This document shows positions 52,520 through 61,760 of a stretch of 64,000 bases of DNA, piece after piece. How positions within the stretch are numbered: position 1 is the first letter of the stretch; every line of letters begins with the position of its first letter. Where the stretch lies: assembly GCF_036387535.1 (NCBI RefSeq), contig NZ_DASVTO010000133.1:3897-67896 (forward strand), written 5' to 3'. The position numbers were made by a program, and so were the translations under genes. The notes below the pieces were generated by a model. It did no database searches. It saw nothing but the letters and a program-made list of their open reading frames with translations, and was not told the DNA's origin. This DNA is from Sphingomonas_R sp036387535. Lineage in GTDB: Bacteria; Pseudomonadota; Alphaproteobacteria; Sphingomonadales; Sphingomonadaceae.

Positions 52520-52831
52520 ATGACCAAGCCTGAATGGGGCGCCAAGCGGACCTGTCCGAAGTGCGGGACGCGTTTTTACGACCTGGGCAAGGACGACCCC
52601 GTCACCTGCATCGAATGCGCGACGCAGTTCGAGCCGGAGACCGTGCTGAAGTCCAAGCAGCCGCTGTCCTATGACGCGCCGAAGAAGGTGGTCGAGGAGA
52701 AGGACGACGCGGATCTGAGCGAGGATCTGGAAGTCGACGAGGACGCCGAGCCAAGCCCCGACGACGATGTCGATCTGGGCGGCGACGACGACATCGGGGT
52801 CGCGGCCCCGAACGACGACGACGAGAATTAA
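52520..52831 (+). CDS. TIGR02300 family zinc-ribbon protein
   Basis: A 103-residue protein starting MTKPEWGAKRTCPKCGTRFY, with a CxxC pair repeated in PVTCIECATQFEP, so a zinc ribbon is likely. The C-terminal half is strongly acidic (DADLSEDLEVDEDAEPSPDD). This architecture is the TIGR02300 family of alphaproteobacteria, of unknown function. It diverges from aroA and precedes tRNA-Ala by 75 bases. Confidence 0.87.
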   Translation: MTKPEWGAKRTCPKCGTRFYDLGKDDPVTCIECATQFEPETVLKSKQPLSYDAPKKVVEEKDDADLSEDLEVDEDAEPSPDDDVDLGGDDDIGVAAPNDDDEN

Positions 52832-52906
52832 ATCACTTGCAGAGGCGCGCCGGCTTTCGTAAAGGCGCGCCTCACCCTGCCGGTACCCAGCCGGCGGACA
52901 GGGTAT

Positions 52907-52982
52907 GGGGCCGTAGCTCAGCTGGGAGAGCGTCGCGATGGCATTGCGAAGGTCTGGGGTTCGATCCCCCACGGCTCCACCA
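52907..52982 (+). tRNA. tRNA-Ala (GGC anticodon)
   Basis: A 76-base tRNA with acceptor GGGGCCG/CGGCTCC, D-arm GCTCAGCTGGGAGAGC, anticodon arm TCGCG-ATGGCAT-TGCGA giving GGC, T-arm TGGGG-TTCGATC-CCCCA and an encoded CCA. Confidence 0.96.
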
Positions 52983-53295
52983 TCTCATGACATTCCTCGG
53001 AACTGATCCCGCCGGCATGTGAGCGCGTACGTGGCCGATTCGGCCGGTTGCCCCGTGCCATCGCGTCCGGTGATGGTTGGGGTCGGTACGGCGTCCTCTC
53101 GCGCGCTGGTGCCGTCGGCCCGGGTGCCGTCGGTCTGATTGTGAAGATCGCATCGTCGGCCTGCCGCCGCCTGGGACTTCATCGCGGCGCTACCGGATGG
53201 CGGTCGGGCGATCCGCAAGGAAACACCACCGATATCGCCACGCGGGGGCGCCGATTTCCCTGACAGCGCGGCGCGCGCATGATATCCGTTCGCCC
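52983..53295. other. Intergenic region, no gene recognised
   Basis: About 310 bases between tRNA-Ala and the YqiJ-like gene. Short ORFs on both strands have no recognisable motif and composition like the neighbouring non-coding frames. I see no clear terminator with a T-run, no repeat and no regulatory site. Confidence 0.5.
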
Positions 53296-53910
53296 ATGTT
53301 CTCGCAGTTTCTGACGCCGGCCTATCTGCCGTTCGCGATCGCGTTCGTGGTGATGGTGGGGATCGGGTTGATCGAAGCGATCGGCCTCGGTCTTGGCCAT
53401 CTCGACCTCGACGCGGACGGGGATGTCGATCTGGGGAGCATGCTCGGCTGGCTGGGGCTTGGCGGCGAACTGCCGATCCTGATCTGGCTGACGTCGCTGC
53501 TCGGCTGCTTCACGCTGGCCGGTGTCGCGATCCAGCAGGCGGCGTCCGCGCTGATCGGCGACCCGCTGGCCTGGCCAGCGGCAGCGGGAGGAGCGTTCCT
53601 GATCGGCGCCATGCTCAACACGCTGGCCGCCAACGGCCTGCGCCGCGTCATGCCGGGGTTCGAGACGACGGTCATCACCACCGACGACCTGCTGATGCAT
53701 CGTGGCACCATCCTGGAAGGAACCGCGCGGCGGGGATCGCCGGCGCGCGCCAAGGTGGTCGATCGCCATGGCCAGGCGCATTTCATCATGGTCGAGCCGC
53801 ATGCCGACCCCGATGCCATTTCCAGCGGAGAGACCGCATTGCTGGTGCGTCGCGAGGGCAGGCTGTTCTTCGCGGTGCCGGACAGGGAATCCGTGCTGCG
53901 ACCGATCTGA
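53296..53910 (+). CDS. YqiJ-like membrane protein with OB-fold tail
   Basis: A 204-residue protein with three or four membrane helices (YLPFAIAFVVMVGIGLIEAI, LPILIWLTSLLGCFTLAGVA, WPAAAGGAFLIGAMLNTLAA) and a soluble C-terminal domain (RGTILEGTARRGSPARAKVV) resembling an OB fold. This is the YqiJ family. In E. coli yqiJ also sits directly before the flotillin-like yqiK, as here (33-base gap). It probably forms a membrane microdomain complex with the flotillin. Confidence 0.82.
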   Translation: MFSQFLTPAYLPFAIAFVVMVGIGLIEAIGLGLGHLDLDADGDVDLGSMLGWLGLGGELPILIWLTSLLGCFTLAGVAIQQAASALIGDPLAWPAAAGGAFLIGAMLNTLAANGLRRVMPGFETTVITTDDLLMHRGTILEGTARRGSPARAKVVDRHGQAHFIMVEPHADPDAISSGETALLVRREGRLFFAVPDRESVLRPI

Positions 53911-53943
53911 CACGCCCATCATGACCAATCGGGGAGGGTTTCC

Positions 53944-55680
53944 ATGCCTGCATCGCTTATGAACGTCCTGATCTACGCCGGCATCATCCTGTTCGCGCTG
54001 GTCGTGATCGGGGTCATCCTGACCCGGCTGTATCGCCGCGCGACCAAGGACGTCGCGCTGATCCGTACCGGATTCGGGGGCGAGAAGGTGGTGCTGAACG
54101 GTGGCATCATGGTCATTCCCGTGCTGCATGAACTGATGCAGGTCCGGCTGACGACGGTGAAGCTGGAGGTGTCGCGGCTCAACAAGGATGCGCTGATCAC
54201 GCTCGACAAGCTGCGCGTCGACGTGGTCGGGCTGTTCCACATCAAGGTGAAGCCGGATGCGGAATCGATCGCGGCCGCGGCCCAGACGCTGGGCCAGTCG
54301 GTCAACAGCGCCGATGCGGTGAAGTCGCTGCTGGACGGCAAGCTGGTGTCCGCGCTGCGATCGGTGGCGGCGACGATGACGATGGAGCATCTCCATGCGA
54401 ACCGCGCCGATTTCATTCAGAAGGTTCAGGAGGCTCTGATGACCGACCTGGACATGAACGGGTTTCAGCTGGAGTCGGTCAGCATCACCCATTTCGACCA
54501 GACTGCGTTCGAGCATTTCAACGAAAACAACGCGTTCGATGCCGAAGGCCTGACCGTGCTGACCCGCACGATCGAGGAACGCAAGAAGATCCGCAACGAT
54601 ATCGTCGCGACCAACCGGGTCGAAATCGAGCAGCGCAACCTGGACGCGAACAACCAGTCTCTGGAAATCGCGCAGGCGGCCGAACAGGCGCGGCTGACGC
54701 AGGAGCAGACGCTGGCCGCGCGCCGGGCCGAGCAGGCGACGGCGATCGCCACGGCCGAGGCCGAGCAGACCCGCCTTGCGGAAATTGCGCGGATCACCGC
54801 GCTGCAGGCGCAGACGGTGGCGCAGACCGAAGCGGACAAGGTGATCCAGAGCGCCGCGATCGCGCGTGACGGCGCGATCCAGACCGCGACGATCGAACGC
54901 GACCGGACGATCGAGATCGCGCGGATCACGACCGCGGTGCAGACCGCCCAGAAATCCGAGGAGGAATCGACCGCGACCGCAGCGGCCAACGAGGCCCGCG
55001 CGCTTGCGGTTCGTGCCGAGGAAAGCGTCGCCACCGCGAAGGCGACCGAGATCGCCAACCGCAACAAGAATGTCGCCGTGATCGCCGCCACCCAGCGCGC
55101 GCAGGAGGATGCGGTCGGCATCACCGTGGCGGCCACCGCGGAGAAGGAAGCCGCCGAGGCGCGCGCGAGTGCCCTGCGCACCGAAGCGACCGCGGAGGCC
55201 GATGCGGAGAAGGCACGCGCCGAGGGCCGCGAGGCGGCGTTCAAGGTCGATGCCGCCGGTCAGGCCGCGCTGAACGAGGCGACGAACCTGCTGAGCGATG
55301 CGCAGACCGCATTGCTGATCCGCAGGGCGATGCTGGACGCGTTGCCCGCGATCATCGCGGCCGCCAGCAAGCCGATGGAGAATATCGACAAGATCAGCAT
55401 CCTGGATGCACGCGGCCTGCACGGTGATCCCGGCGGCGCGGATTCGTCGACTGGCGGCGGGCAGGCCAATCTTGCCGATGCGGCGGTCGCCGCGGCGATG
55501 CGGTACCGGGTGGGCAGCCCGCTGATCGACGGGTTGATGGCCGAACTGGGCATGACCGGCGGGTCGCTGAACGGCATGCTGGCCGGAAGCGGCGCCGCGA
55601 CCGCGACGCTGTCCGGCGGCGCATCGACGCCCACCAGGGCGATCAACGGCAGCGGTCATGCTGCCGGCGAGGCGGCCTGA
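53944..55680 (+). CDS. Flotillin-like protein (YqiK family)
   Basis: A 578-residue SPFH-domain protein. An N-terminal membrane helix (VLIYAGIILFALVVIGVILT) precedes the SPFH/band-7 domain (TKDVALIRTGFGGEKVVLNG to about residue 200). A long Ala/Glu/Arg-rich coiled coil follows (about 200-430), with repeated ATAEAEQTRLAEIARITALQ-type segments, then a Gly/Ala-rich end. Flotillins assemble in membrane microdomains. The pairing with YqiJ supports the family. A dioxygenase gene follows with no gap. Confidence 0.9.
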   Translation: MPASLMNVLIYAGIILFALVVIGVILTRLYRRATKDVALIRTGFGGEKVVLNGGIMVIPVLHELMQVRLTTVKLEVSRLNKDALITLDKLRVDVVGLFHIKVKPDAESIAAAAQTLGQSVNSADAVKSLLDGKLVSALRSVAATMTMEHLHANRADFIQKVQEALMTDLDMNGFQLESVSITHFDQTAFEHFNENNAFDAEGLTVLTRTIEERKKIRNDIVATNRVEIEQRNLDANNQSLEIAQAAEQARLTQEQTLAARRAEQATAIATAEAEQTRLAEIARITALQAQTVAQTEADKVIQSAAIARDGAIQTATIERDRTIEIARITTAVQTAQKSEEESTATAAANEARALAVRAEESVATAKATEIANRNKNVAVIAATQRAQEDAVGITVAATAEKEAAEARASALRTEATAEADAEKARAEGREAAFKVDAAGQAALNEATNLLSDAQTALLIRRAMLDALPAIIAAASKPMENIDKISILDARGLHGDPGGADSSTGGGQANLADAAVAAAMRYRVGSPLIDGLMAELGMTGGSLNGMLAGSGAATATLSGGASTPTRAINGSGHAAGEAA

Positions 55681-56372
55681 TTCCGGCCAGCGATCCGGCG
55701 GACGCCCGCCTGTCCTTCGATCGGGACGGTGCGCAGCCGTTCCGGACGGTCCTGAACGACGGGGATTGCGCGGCGATCGAGCGTGCGATGACGGATCTGG
55801 CGGTGGATGTGCCGGGCGTTCGCATCGGTGCCGCGCCCGCACTGCGTTCGATCCTGGCACCGGGCGGCACAGTGGGGCGGATCGCTGCGGCAGTGCTGGG
55901 GCCGGATGCCCGCGCTGTGCGTGCGGTGCTGTTCGACAAGACGCCTGCCGCCAACTGGAGCCTTGGCTGGCATCAGGATCGCACAATCGTGGTCGCGGAG
56001 CGGGTGACCGTCGCCGGGTTCGGCCCGTGGACCATCAAGTCCGGGCTGGTGCAGGTCGAGCCGCCGTTCGTGATACTGGAGCGGATGGTCACGCTGCGCA
56101 TCCATCTCGATGCCGTCGACGCGACCAATGCGCCGCTCCGCATCGTTCCGGGATCGCACAGACTGGGGCGCATCGCCGAGACGCGCATTGCGTCGATCGT
56201 AGCGGCGCATGGCGAGCGGACCTGCCTGGCGGACCGCGGCGACATCTGGTGCTATGCGACGTCGATCCTGCATGCATCGCGGGCGGCGGACCCGCCACGG
56301 CGCCGGCGCGTGTTGCAGGTCGACTATTCGACCGATGCGCTGCCGGATCCGTTGTGCTGGCGGGGTGTGTGA
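55677..56372 (+). CDS. Phytanoyl-CoA dioxygenase (PhyH) family protein, non-standard start
   Basis: A 2OG-Fe(II) oxygenase of about 231 residues. Iron ligands are His-Gln-Asp in SLGWHQDRTIVV (bases 55971-55979) and a distal His in LHASRAA (bases 56271-56273), with Arg residues following. The first ATG in frame is 55788, but similarity to PhyH proteins begins upstream (LSFDRDGAQPFRTVLNDGDC). The only codons in position are CTG 55677 or ATT 55680, overlapping the flotillin stop and behind GGCGAGGCGGC. I annotate from 55677. Substrate unknown. Confidence 0.72.
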   Translation: MIPASDPADARLSFDRDGAQPFRTVLNDGDCAAIERAMTDLAVDVPGVRIGAAPALRSILAPGGTVGRIAAAVLGPDARAVRAVLFDKTPAANWSLGWHQDRTIVVAERVTVAGFGPWTIKSGLVQVEPPFVILERMVTLRIHLDAVDATNAPLRIVPGSHRLGRIAETRIASIVAAHGERTCLADRGDIWCYATSILHASRAADPPRRRRVLQVDYSTDALPDPLCWRGV

Positions 56373-56394
56373 ACGACCGGGGCGGGGCGGCGGA

Positions 56395-57147
56395 TCAGGG
56401 GGTGGTCCGGAGTACCCGCTGGAACAGGCCAAGCATCCAGCCGGTGGTCTGGACGAACAGCGCCGGATCGTAGCGGGGGCCTTCGTCGCGCAGGAAGGCG
56501 TGGGCGGCGATCACCTCATGCCATTCGTAGCGCGCGCCGACCTGTTCGAGGCGGGCGCGGATGGCTTCGCGGCCGGCGAAGGGGATGTGTGGATCCTGCC
56601 GGCCCCAGACGAACAGGGTTTCCGCCTTCAACTCCGCCATGCGGGCGAGGCTGTCATCCCGCTGACCCGCGCCCAGCGTGCCACCATGGATGTCGGTGGC
56701 GTAGAAGCAGGCCGCGGCGGACACGCGCGGATCGAGTGCGGCGCGGTAGGCGAGATGTCCGCCCAGACAGACGCCGAGCGTCGCGAGCCGGCCGGTGCAG
56801 GCGGGGTGCGCCGCCAGGAAATCGAGCCCGATCGCCGCATCGGCGTCGAAGGCGGCGACCGGCTTGGCGATTTTCAGCGCGTTGCCGCGATCGGTGCCTG
56901 CCGGATCGTAGCGCAGGACCGTGCCGGGCGCTTCATAGTCATGATAGACCTCCGGCACGGCGACGCAGTAGCCATGACCCGCGACGAACGCCGCCAGCCG
57001 GCGGATCGGATCGGTGACCTGATAGATTTCCGAGAAGAGCAGCACGCCGGGGTAGCGGCCATCGGCCACCGGGCGGAACAGGTGGGTGCGCATCACGCCG
57101 CCGTCCGCGGATGGCAGATCGTGATATTCATCGCTGCGAAGGATCAT
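56395..57147 (-). CDS. Dienelactone hydrolase family protein
   Basis: A 250-residue alpha/beta hydrolase with the dienelactone hydrolase catalytic triad: Cys127 in LATLGVCLGGHLAY, Asp185 in WGRQDPHIP and His216 in IAAHAFLRD. YPGVLLFSEIYQVTDPIRRL is the conserved entrance region. The ATG at 57147 follows AGGA. The ring-cleavage pathway itself is not visible nearby, so a general hydrolase role is equally possible. It converges on the PhyH gene. Confidence 0.88.
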   Translation of the reverse strand: MILRSDEYHDLPSADGGVMRTHLFRPVADGRYPGVLLFSEIYQVTDPIRRLAAFVAGHGYCVAVPEVYHDYEAPGTVLRYDPAGTDRGNALKIAKPVAAFDADAAIGLDFLAAHPACTGRLATLGVCLGGHLAYRAALDPRVSAAACFYATDIHGGTLGAGQRDDSLARMAELKAETLFVWGRQDPHIPFAGREAIRARLEQVGARYEWHEVIAAHAFLRDEGPRYDPALFVQTTGWMLGLFQRVLRTTP

Positions 57148-57181
57148 GATGGTTCCTGTCCGGCGGGTCGCGTCGGTCCGC

Positions 57182-58642
57182 TTAGTCCGCGGCGATGATC
57201 TTGACCAATTGGCCGGGGCGGAGCCGATCGGCATCGGCGAGGCCGTTCAGCGCGAGGAAGCGTTCGCGGCGATGATCGGCATAGGCCATGCGCGGCGCGA
57301 TCTGATCAATGCCCTCGCCCGCCTTGACCGTGACGATCCGCACGCGCTTGCCGCGGATCGCCGCCGCCTGGTTCGGGGTGAGCCGCGTGAGGCTGTCGAT
57401 CAGGGGCTCGAACGGGCCGATGCCGGTGCCGGACGGCGTGAGGAGCGTGAAGCCGAGCGCGGTTTTAGGATCGCCGCGCCATGTGACCATTGTCACGTCG
57501 ACCGCCTGACCGCCGGCGGTGGCGCCGCTGCCGCTGGCGGTGGCCTCCGCAATGTCGATGCCGTTGACCCGGCGGGTACGGACGGGATCATGCGACAGCG
57601 TGCGCCCACCCGCGACCGCCGCGAAGCGGGCATCGATATCGGCGGCAAGGTTCGTCCCGGCGGGCAGGGCAGTGAACCGGGCCTGGCCGGCGGCGGTGGT
57701 GCCGGCGCCCGAGATCGTCACGGCATCGGCGCCGTTGGTGATGGTGTAGCCCGCCGGGGCATCGAACTGGATCCGGAGCGGCGGGTGCCGGAACCGGCGG
57801 CCATCGACCACGCCCTGCGCCGGATCGTCGTCATAGGGCAGGCCGTCCAGCATTCGCAGGAAGGCGACGTCCTGCACATCGGGAGATGGTGGCGTGCGAC
57901 CGGTCTTCTCGGCAAGCGCCATCGCCTTTTCCACGCGATCGGGGCCGTTGGGATGGGTGCGCGCCCAGCTGGGTACGGCATTGGCGTTGCGCCCGGCCAG
58001 TTCGGCCTGAAGCCGGGTTTCGGCATCGAGTTCGTCCAGCATCGCCGCGGCGGCGAACGGATCATAGCCGGCCGCGGTGATATAGCGGACACCCAGCGCG
58101 TCCGCCTGATATTCCTGCGACCGGCTGTAGCCGAGCGTGTAGAGTTGCGCGCCGTAGCCCGCCGCCTGACCCAGCAGGTCGCTGCCGGTCAGCAGCCCGA
58201 CGCCGGCCGCCAGGACCGAGCCGATGCTGGAACGGTTGTTGCGCTTGGTCGAATGGCGCGCGGCGACATGGCCGACCTCGTGCCCGAGAACGGAGGCGAG
58301 CTGCGCCTCGCTGTTCATCAGCGCGAGCAACTGGCGGGTGACATAGACATAGCCGCCGGGGATCGCGAAGGCGTTTTCCTCCGACGTATTGAGCAGCGCG
58401 ATGGTGAAATCGCCCTGCGTGTTGGACAGGCCGCTCTGCACCGCGACCCGGCGCGCGACCCGGGTGACATAGTCCGCCGGCGCGCCGCGCATCGCCCCGC
58501 CATATTGCGCCAGCAGCTGTGGATTGGCCTTCGCCCCCGCCGCCTTGTCCTGCGCGGAGATCGCCTGTTGCGCCGGGGCATGCGTGACCGGCGCGAGCGC
58601 CAGCAGGAAAGCGAGGCCGTGGCGGCGGGGAAGCAGGCGCAT
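57182..58642 (-). CDS. M48 family metalloprotease with C-terminal LysM-like domain
   Basis: A 486-residue exported peptidase. A signal peptide (LLPRRHGLAFLLALAPVTHA) precedes the catalytic domain with HEVGH at residues 121-125 and the third zinc ligand Glu177 in SQEYQAD. The C-terminal end (IVTVKAGEGIDQIAPRMAYA, then GLADADRLRPGQLVKI) resembles a LysM peptidoglycan-binding module. The BepA/YfgC-type domain order suggests periplasmic envelope quality control. The start at 58642 is chosen because an upstream in-frame ATG (58873) lies in the tRNA-Leu gene. Confidence 0.9.
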   Translation of the reverse strand: MRLLPRRHGLAFLLALAPVTHAPAQQAISAQDKAAGAKANPQLLAQYGGAMRGAPADYVTRVARRVAVQSGLSNTQGDFTIALLNTSEENAFAIPGGYVYVTRQLLALMNSEAQLASVLGHEVGHVAARHSTKRNNRSSIGSVLAAGVGLLTGSDLLGQAAGYGAQLYTLGYSRSQEYQADALGVRYITAAGYDPFAAAAMLDELDAETRLQAELAGRNANAVPSWARTHPNGPDRVEKAMALAEKTGRTPPSPDVQDVAFLRMLDGLPYDDDPAQGVVDGRRFRHPPLRIQFDAPAGYTITNGADAVTISGAGTTAAGQARFTALPAGTNLAADIDARFAAVAGGRTLSHDPVRTRRVNGIDIAEATASGSGATAGGQAVDVTMVTWRGDPKTALGFTLLTPSGTGIGPFEPLIDSLTRLTPNQAAAIRGKRVRIVTVKAGEGIDQIAPRMAYADHRRERFLALNGLADADRLRPGQLVKIIAAD

Positions 58643-58787
58643 GAGATCCTCGTGATGGCGAGCGCCCAAGGGCACCGCGCCCTTCAAGCCGCTTGTCCGC
58701 CATGCGTCAACCGGGGGCGGCGAGAGGCAAAATCCCGCGCGGCCCCGGTTGCGATCCGTATCCGGCTTTGTTAGGCAGCACCCGCGT

Positions 58788-58872
58788 GCCCCTGTGGTGA
58801 AATTGGTAGACGCGCTCGACTCAAAATCGAGTTCCGAAAGGAGTGCTGGTTCGACCCCGGCCAGGGGCACCA
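58788..58872 (+). tRNA. tRNA-Leu (CAA anticodon)
   Basis: An 85-base class II tRNA with acceptor GCCCCTG/CAGGGGC, anticodon arm CTCGA-CTCAAAA-TCGAG giving CAA, a long variable arm, a T-arm containing GGTTCGACCCC and an encoded CCA. Confidence 0.95.
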
Positions 58873-58916
58873 ATTTTCAATGGCCGGTTGGCCGTAGCCG
58901 GCGACGGACCTGTTGG

Positions 58917-59126
58917 TCAGTGGCTGTTATGCTGGGCCCGGTCGGCATCCTTGAACGGATTGGGCGCGACGCGCTGTTCCAGGTTCTGGCTGCCGTTGAC
59001 GCTGTCGTCATCGATATCGCGTCGGCCCCCGGCTTCGCCCGTGACGGAATCGCCACCAAGCGCCTTGCTGGCTTCAGGATCCTTTGCGGGATCGGGGATC
59101 GGCTGGGCCGGGCTGCTGTTCGACAT
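58917..59126 (-). CDS. Small hydrophilic hypothetical protein
   Basis: A 69-residue protein (MSNSSPAQPIPDPAKDPEAS to RVAPNPFKDADRAQHNSH), low in hydrophobic residues and probably disordered. AAGGAG lies eight bases before the ATG, a good ribosome-binding site, which supports a real gene. It sits alone between tRNA-Leu and the SGNH cluster on the opposite strand. No recognised domain. Confidence 0.6.
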   Translation of the reverse strand: MSNSSPAQPIPDPAKDPEASKALGGDSVTGEAGGRRDIDDDSVNGSQNLEQRVAPNPFKDADRAQHNSH

Positions 59127-59330
59127 GACTTTCTCCTTGTCGGAAACAAACGCATCGCAAGCCTTTGGTGTCCCGGCGGGCTTGAACGACGGCGACAGGG
59201 CCGGGCATTCGCCAGCCGGCGCGCGCCCGAACGGCGGGAGGGCGCAAACGGCACTGTTCGGCGCATCATGGGTGACAATCGCCCCGATCGCCGCATAGGA
59301 GCGAGAGATAGGGTCGGAGTTCGGATAGGC

Positions 59331-60341
59331 ATGAAGACGTGGCTGGCGCTGGCGGATCGGACGGCGGTGCTGTTCCTGGGTGTGGCGGCGGGCGTGGCGA
59401 TCGGCTTCGCATTCGCCGGAGACCGCGACACCGCGCCGGAGGTGCCGCCGTTGGTGCCGCAGGCGATCGCGCCACCCCCGCCGAGCGCGACGGCGGCGCC
59501 CGGCGTGGCCGTGGTCCCGCCAGAGGTGACGTCCAACACCGCCGCGCCCGTGGCGACTGCGGATGCGCCCGCCGCGCCGGCGCCGGTGCCGCCGGCGGTG
59601 GCGTCGGTTCCCGATAGCGCCGCCGCAGCACCGCGCCTGCTGCGGACGCTGGCCGAAGGGCGACCGGTGCGGGTCGGAGTTTATGGCGACAGCTTCGGCG
59701 ACGGTGTCTGGTCCGGCCTGAACCGCGAACTGCCGAAGAAGCGCGGCTATGAAGTCGTCAAATACAGCCAGCAGGCGACCGGATTCACCCGGTACAAGAG
59801 CCTGAACCTGGAGACACATGTCGCCCAGCAGCTGGCGAGCGGGCCGGTGGATATCGCGGTGGTGAGTTACGGCGCGAACGACACGCAGGGCGTGATCGCG
59901 GACGGGCACCTGGCCAAATATATGAGCCCGGCCTGGCAGGGACTGATCGGGCGGCGCGCGGCCGGGCTGGTCGCGGCGCTGCGCCAGTCCGGGGCGACGG
60001 TGTACTGGGTCGGCCTGCCGCGGATGCGCAAGCCGACGTTCGACGCCGACATCAGCGCGATGAATGCGTTCTACGCGCGGTTGATGGGCGAATTGGGGGT
60101 GCCGTTCATCGATACCCGCCCAATGTCGAGCGGGCCGGATGGATTTTCGGCCTATCTGCCGGATGCGAGCGGCAAGCCGGTGCTGATGCGGGCGGAGGAC
60201 GGCATCCACATGTCGATGAACGGATATGTCCGCATCACGCGCGGGTTGGCGCAGCGGATCGACGGCTATGTCGCGGCAGCGCGGGCAAAGGCCGGCGTGC
60301 CGGCCGATCCGCAGCGGGCGACGGACCGGACCGGCGCATGA
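59331..60341 (+). CDS. SGNH-hydrolase family protein (DUF459-like), first copy
   Basis: A 336-residue protein with an N-terminal membrane anchor (TAVLFLGVAAGVAIGFAFA), a Pro/Ala linker of about 75 residues and a SGNH esterase domain from about residue 110. GVYGDSFGDGVWSGL carries the Ser, YGANDTQG the Asn, and DGIHMSMNG the Asp-His pair. The fold suits transfer or removal of acetyl groups on envelope glycans. It is the first gene of the cluster and overlaps the next by 4 bases. Confidence 0.82.
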   Translation: MKTWLALADRTAVLFLGVAAGVAIGFAFAGDRDTAPEVPPLVPQAIAPPPPSATAAPGVAVVPPEVTSNTAAPVATADAPAAPAPVPPAVASVPDSAAAAPRLLRTLAEGRPVRVGVYGDSFGDGVWSGLNRELPKKRGYEVVKYSQQATGFTRYKSLNLETHVAQQLASGPVDIAVVSYGANDTQGVIADGHLAKYMSPAWQGLIGRRAAGLVAALRQSGATVYWVGLPRMRKPTFDADISAMNAFYARLMGELGVPFIDTRPMSSGPDGFSAYLPDASGKPVLMRAEDGIHMSMNGYVRITRGLAQRIDGYVAAARAKAGVPADPQRATDRTGA

Positions 60342-61708
60342 GGCGGCGGATCGCACTGGCGGCGCTGGCGGGCGTGATGACCGGCGGCGCGGCGCGGGCG
60401 GCACCCTGCACCGCCAATCTTTGCAATGCCGCGACGCTGGCGCCGGTGTTCCGCAAGCTGGCGGGGGCCAGGACCAATGCTGGCGGGCGGCCGGTCCATA
60501 TCCTGCAGATCGGGGACAGTCACACCGCGGGCGATACGATCACCGGCGGGTGGCGCGACCTGTTGCAGGCGCGCTATGGCGGGGGCGGGCGCGGCATGTT
60601 GGCGGCCGGGCGCCCCTATGCCGGGTATCTGACGCGGGGCGTGACCGCGGCGATGTCGCCCGGCTGGCGGGTGAATGGCGCGTTCGGCGCAGGATCGGCG
60701 CAGCCGCGGCCGGCGATCGGCGTGGCGGGGTTCAGCCTGACCAGCACCAGTCCCGGTGCATCGATGTCGCTGACATCGGACGGCGCGCAGAGTTTCGACC
60801 GGTTCGTGCTGTGCGCGATCGCGCGGCCGGGCGCCGGCAGCCTGCTGGTGCGGATCGGGCTGGCGGAGAGCCGGTTCGACCTGGCGTCCACGACGGAACG
60901 GCCGGAATGCCGGACCTTTGCGCTCGACCGACCCAATCCGATGGTCACCGTGACATCAGAGGAGGCGCCGGTCACGATCACGTCGTGGGCGACGTTCCGC
61001 GACAATGGTGGGGTCGCCTTGTCCAACGTGGGTGTCGTGGGATCGCAGCTGGTCCATTTCATGCGCACGGACGACGCCGTGCTGGCGGAGGAGTTTCGCA
61101 GCTATCGCCCCGACATGATCGTGCTGGCGTTCGGCACCAATGAGGGATTTTCGCCGAGCGTGAGCCCGTTCGGTTATGAATGGACGCTGCGCAGCGCGAT
61201 CGGGCGGTTGCGGCGGCTCGCGGGCAATGTCCCGATCCTGCTGCTGGGAGCGCCCGATGCGGCGAGCCGGCAACCGGGCCTGCGCGCCAATGCGCCGGGC
61301 GTGGCGATCGCGTGCACGGTGCCCGCGGTACAGCCGCCGGCACCGATGGCGACGCCCGCCCCGCAGGACATGGATGCGACGATCGCGGCGTTGGCCGAAC
61401 AGGTGGCGGTGCCAGCGCCGGTCCCGACCCCCGTCCCTGTCCCCGTGCAGCCGGCGGTGTCCGGGCTGTTCGTGCCGCCGGGGATGAAGGTGGTGCGCGA
61501 TATTCAGCGCAAGATCGCGGGCGAGCTCAACCTGGCGTTCTGGGACACGAGTGCCCGGATGGGTGGCGCCTGTTCCGCGCCCGGCTGGGTCCGCAGCACC
61601 CCGCCGCGGATGCGCGGGGATTATGTGCATTTCACGTCGGTGGGCGGCCGGGATCTGGCGGGGCGGTTGCAGGCGGACCTGGATGCGGCCGGGATGCCGG
61701 GGCGGTGA
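60338..61708 (+). CDS. SGNH/GDSL-hydrolase family protein, second copy
   Basis: A 456-residue exported protein (signal MRRRIALAALAGVMTGGAARA). LQIGDSHTAGDTITGGW contains the nucleophile Ser, FGTNEGFSPSVSPF an Asn/Glu-type block III, and DYVHFTSVGG the Asp-His pair. A Pro/Val insert lies at about residues 330-380. It resembles the acetyltransferase/acetylesterase partners of MBOAT proteins. ATGA overlap with the first SGNH gene. The MBOAT gene follows 53 bases later. Confidence 0.85.
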   Translation: MRRRIALAALAGVMTGGAARAAPCTANLCNAATLAPVFRKLAGARTNAGGRPVHILQIGDSHTAGDTITGGWRDLLQARYGGGGRGMLAAGRPYAGYLTRGVTAAMSPGWRVNGAFGAGSAQPRPAIGVAGFSLTSTSPGASMSLTSDGAQSFDRFVLCAIARPGAGSLLVRIGLAESRFDLASTTERPECRTFALDRPNPMVTVTSEEAPVTITSWATFRDNGGVALSNVGVVGSQLVHFMRTDDAVLAEEFRSYRPDMIVLAFGTNEGFSPSVSPFGYEWTLRSAIGRLRRLAGNVPILLLGAPDAASRQPGLRANAPGVAIACTVPAVQPPAPMATPAPQDMDATIAALAEQVAVPAPVPTPVPVPVQPAVSGLFVPPGMKVVRDIQRKIAGELNLAFWDTSARMGGACSAPGWVRSTPPRMRGDYVHFTSVGGRDLAGRLQADLDAAGMPGR

Positions 61709-61760
61709 GGGGACTGATATTGCCTGATCCCCATCGGAACGCGGGCGGGGGCGCGCGCTG

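Noticed and set aside
53048..53263. 71-codon ORF after tRNA-Ala
   Set aside because: No ribosome-binding site of note, no domain, Gly/Arg-rich composition like other non-coding frames.
53179..55986. Very long open frame on the minus strand opposite the YqiJ-flotillin genes
   Set aside because: It is antisense to two well-supported genes, His/Arg/Gly-rich without any domain, and explained by GC-rich codon bias that removes stops.
58643..58873. N-terminal extension of the M48 peptidase to an ATG at 58873
   Set aside because: The extension lies across the tRNA-Leu(CAA) gene and precedes a good signal peptide that starts at 58642.
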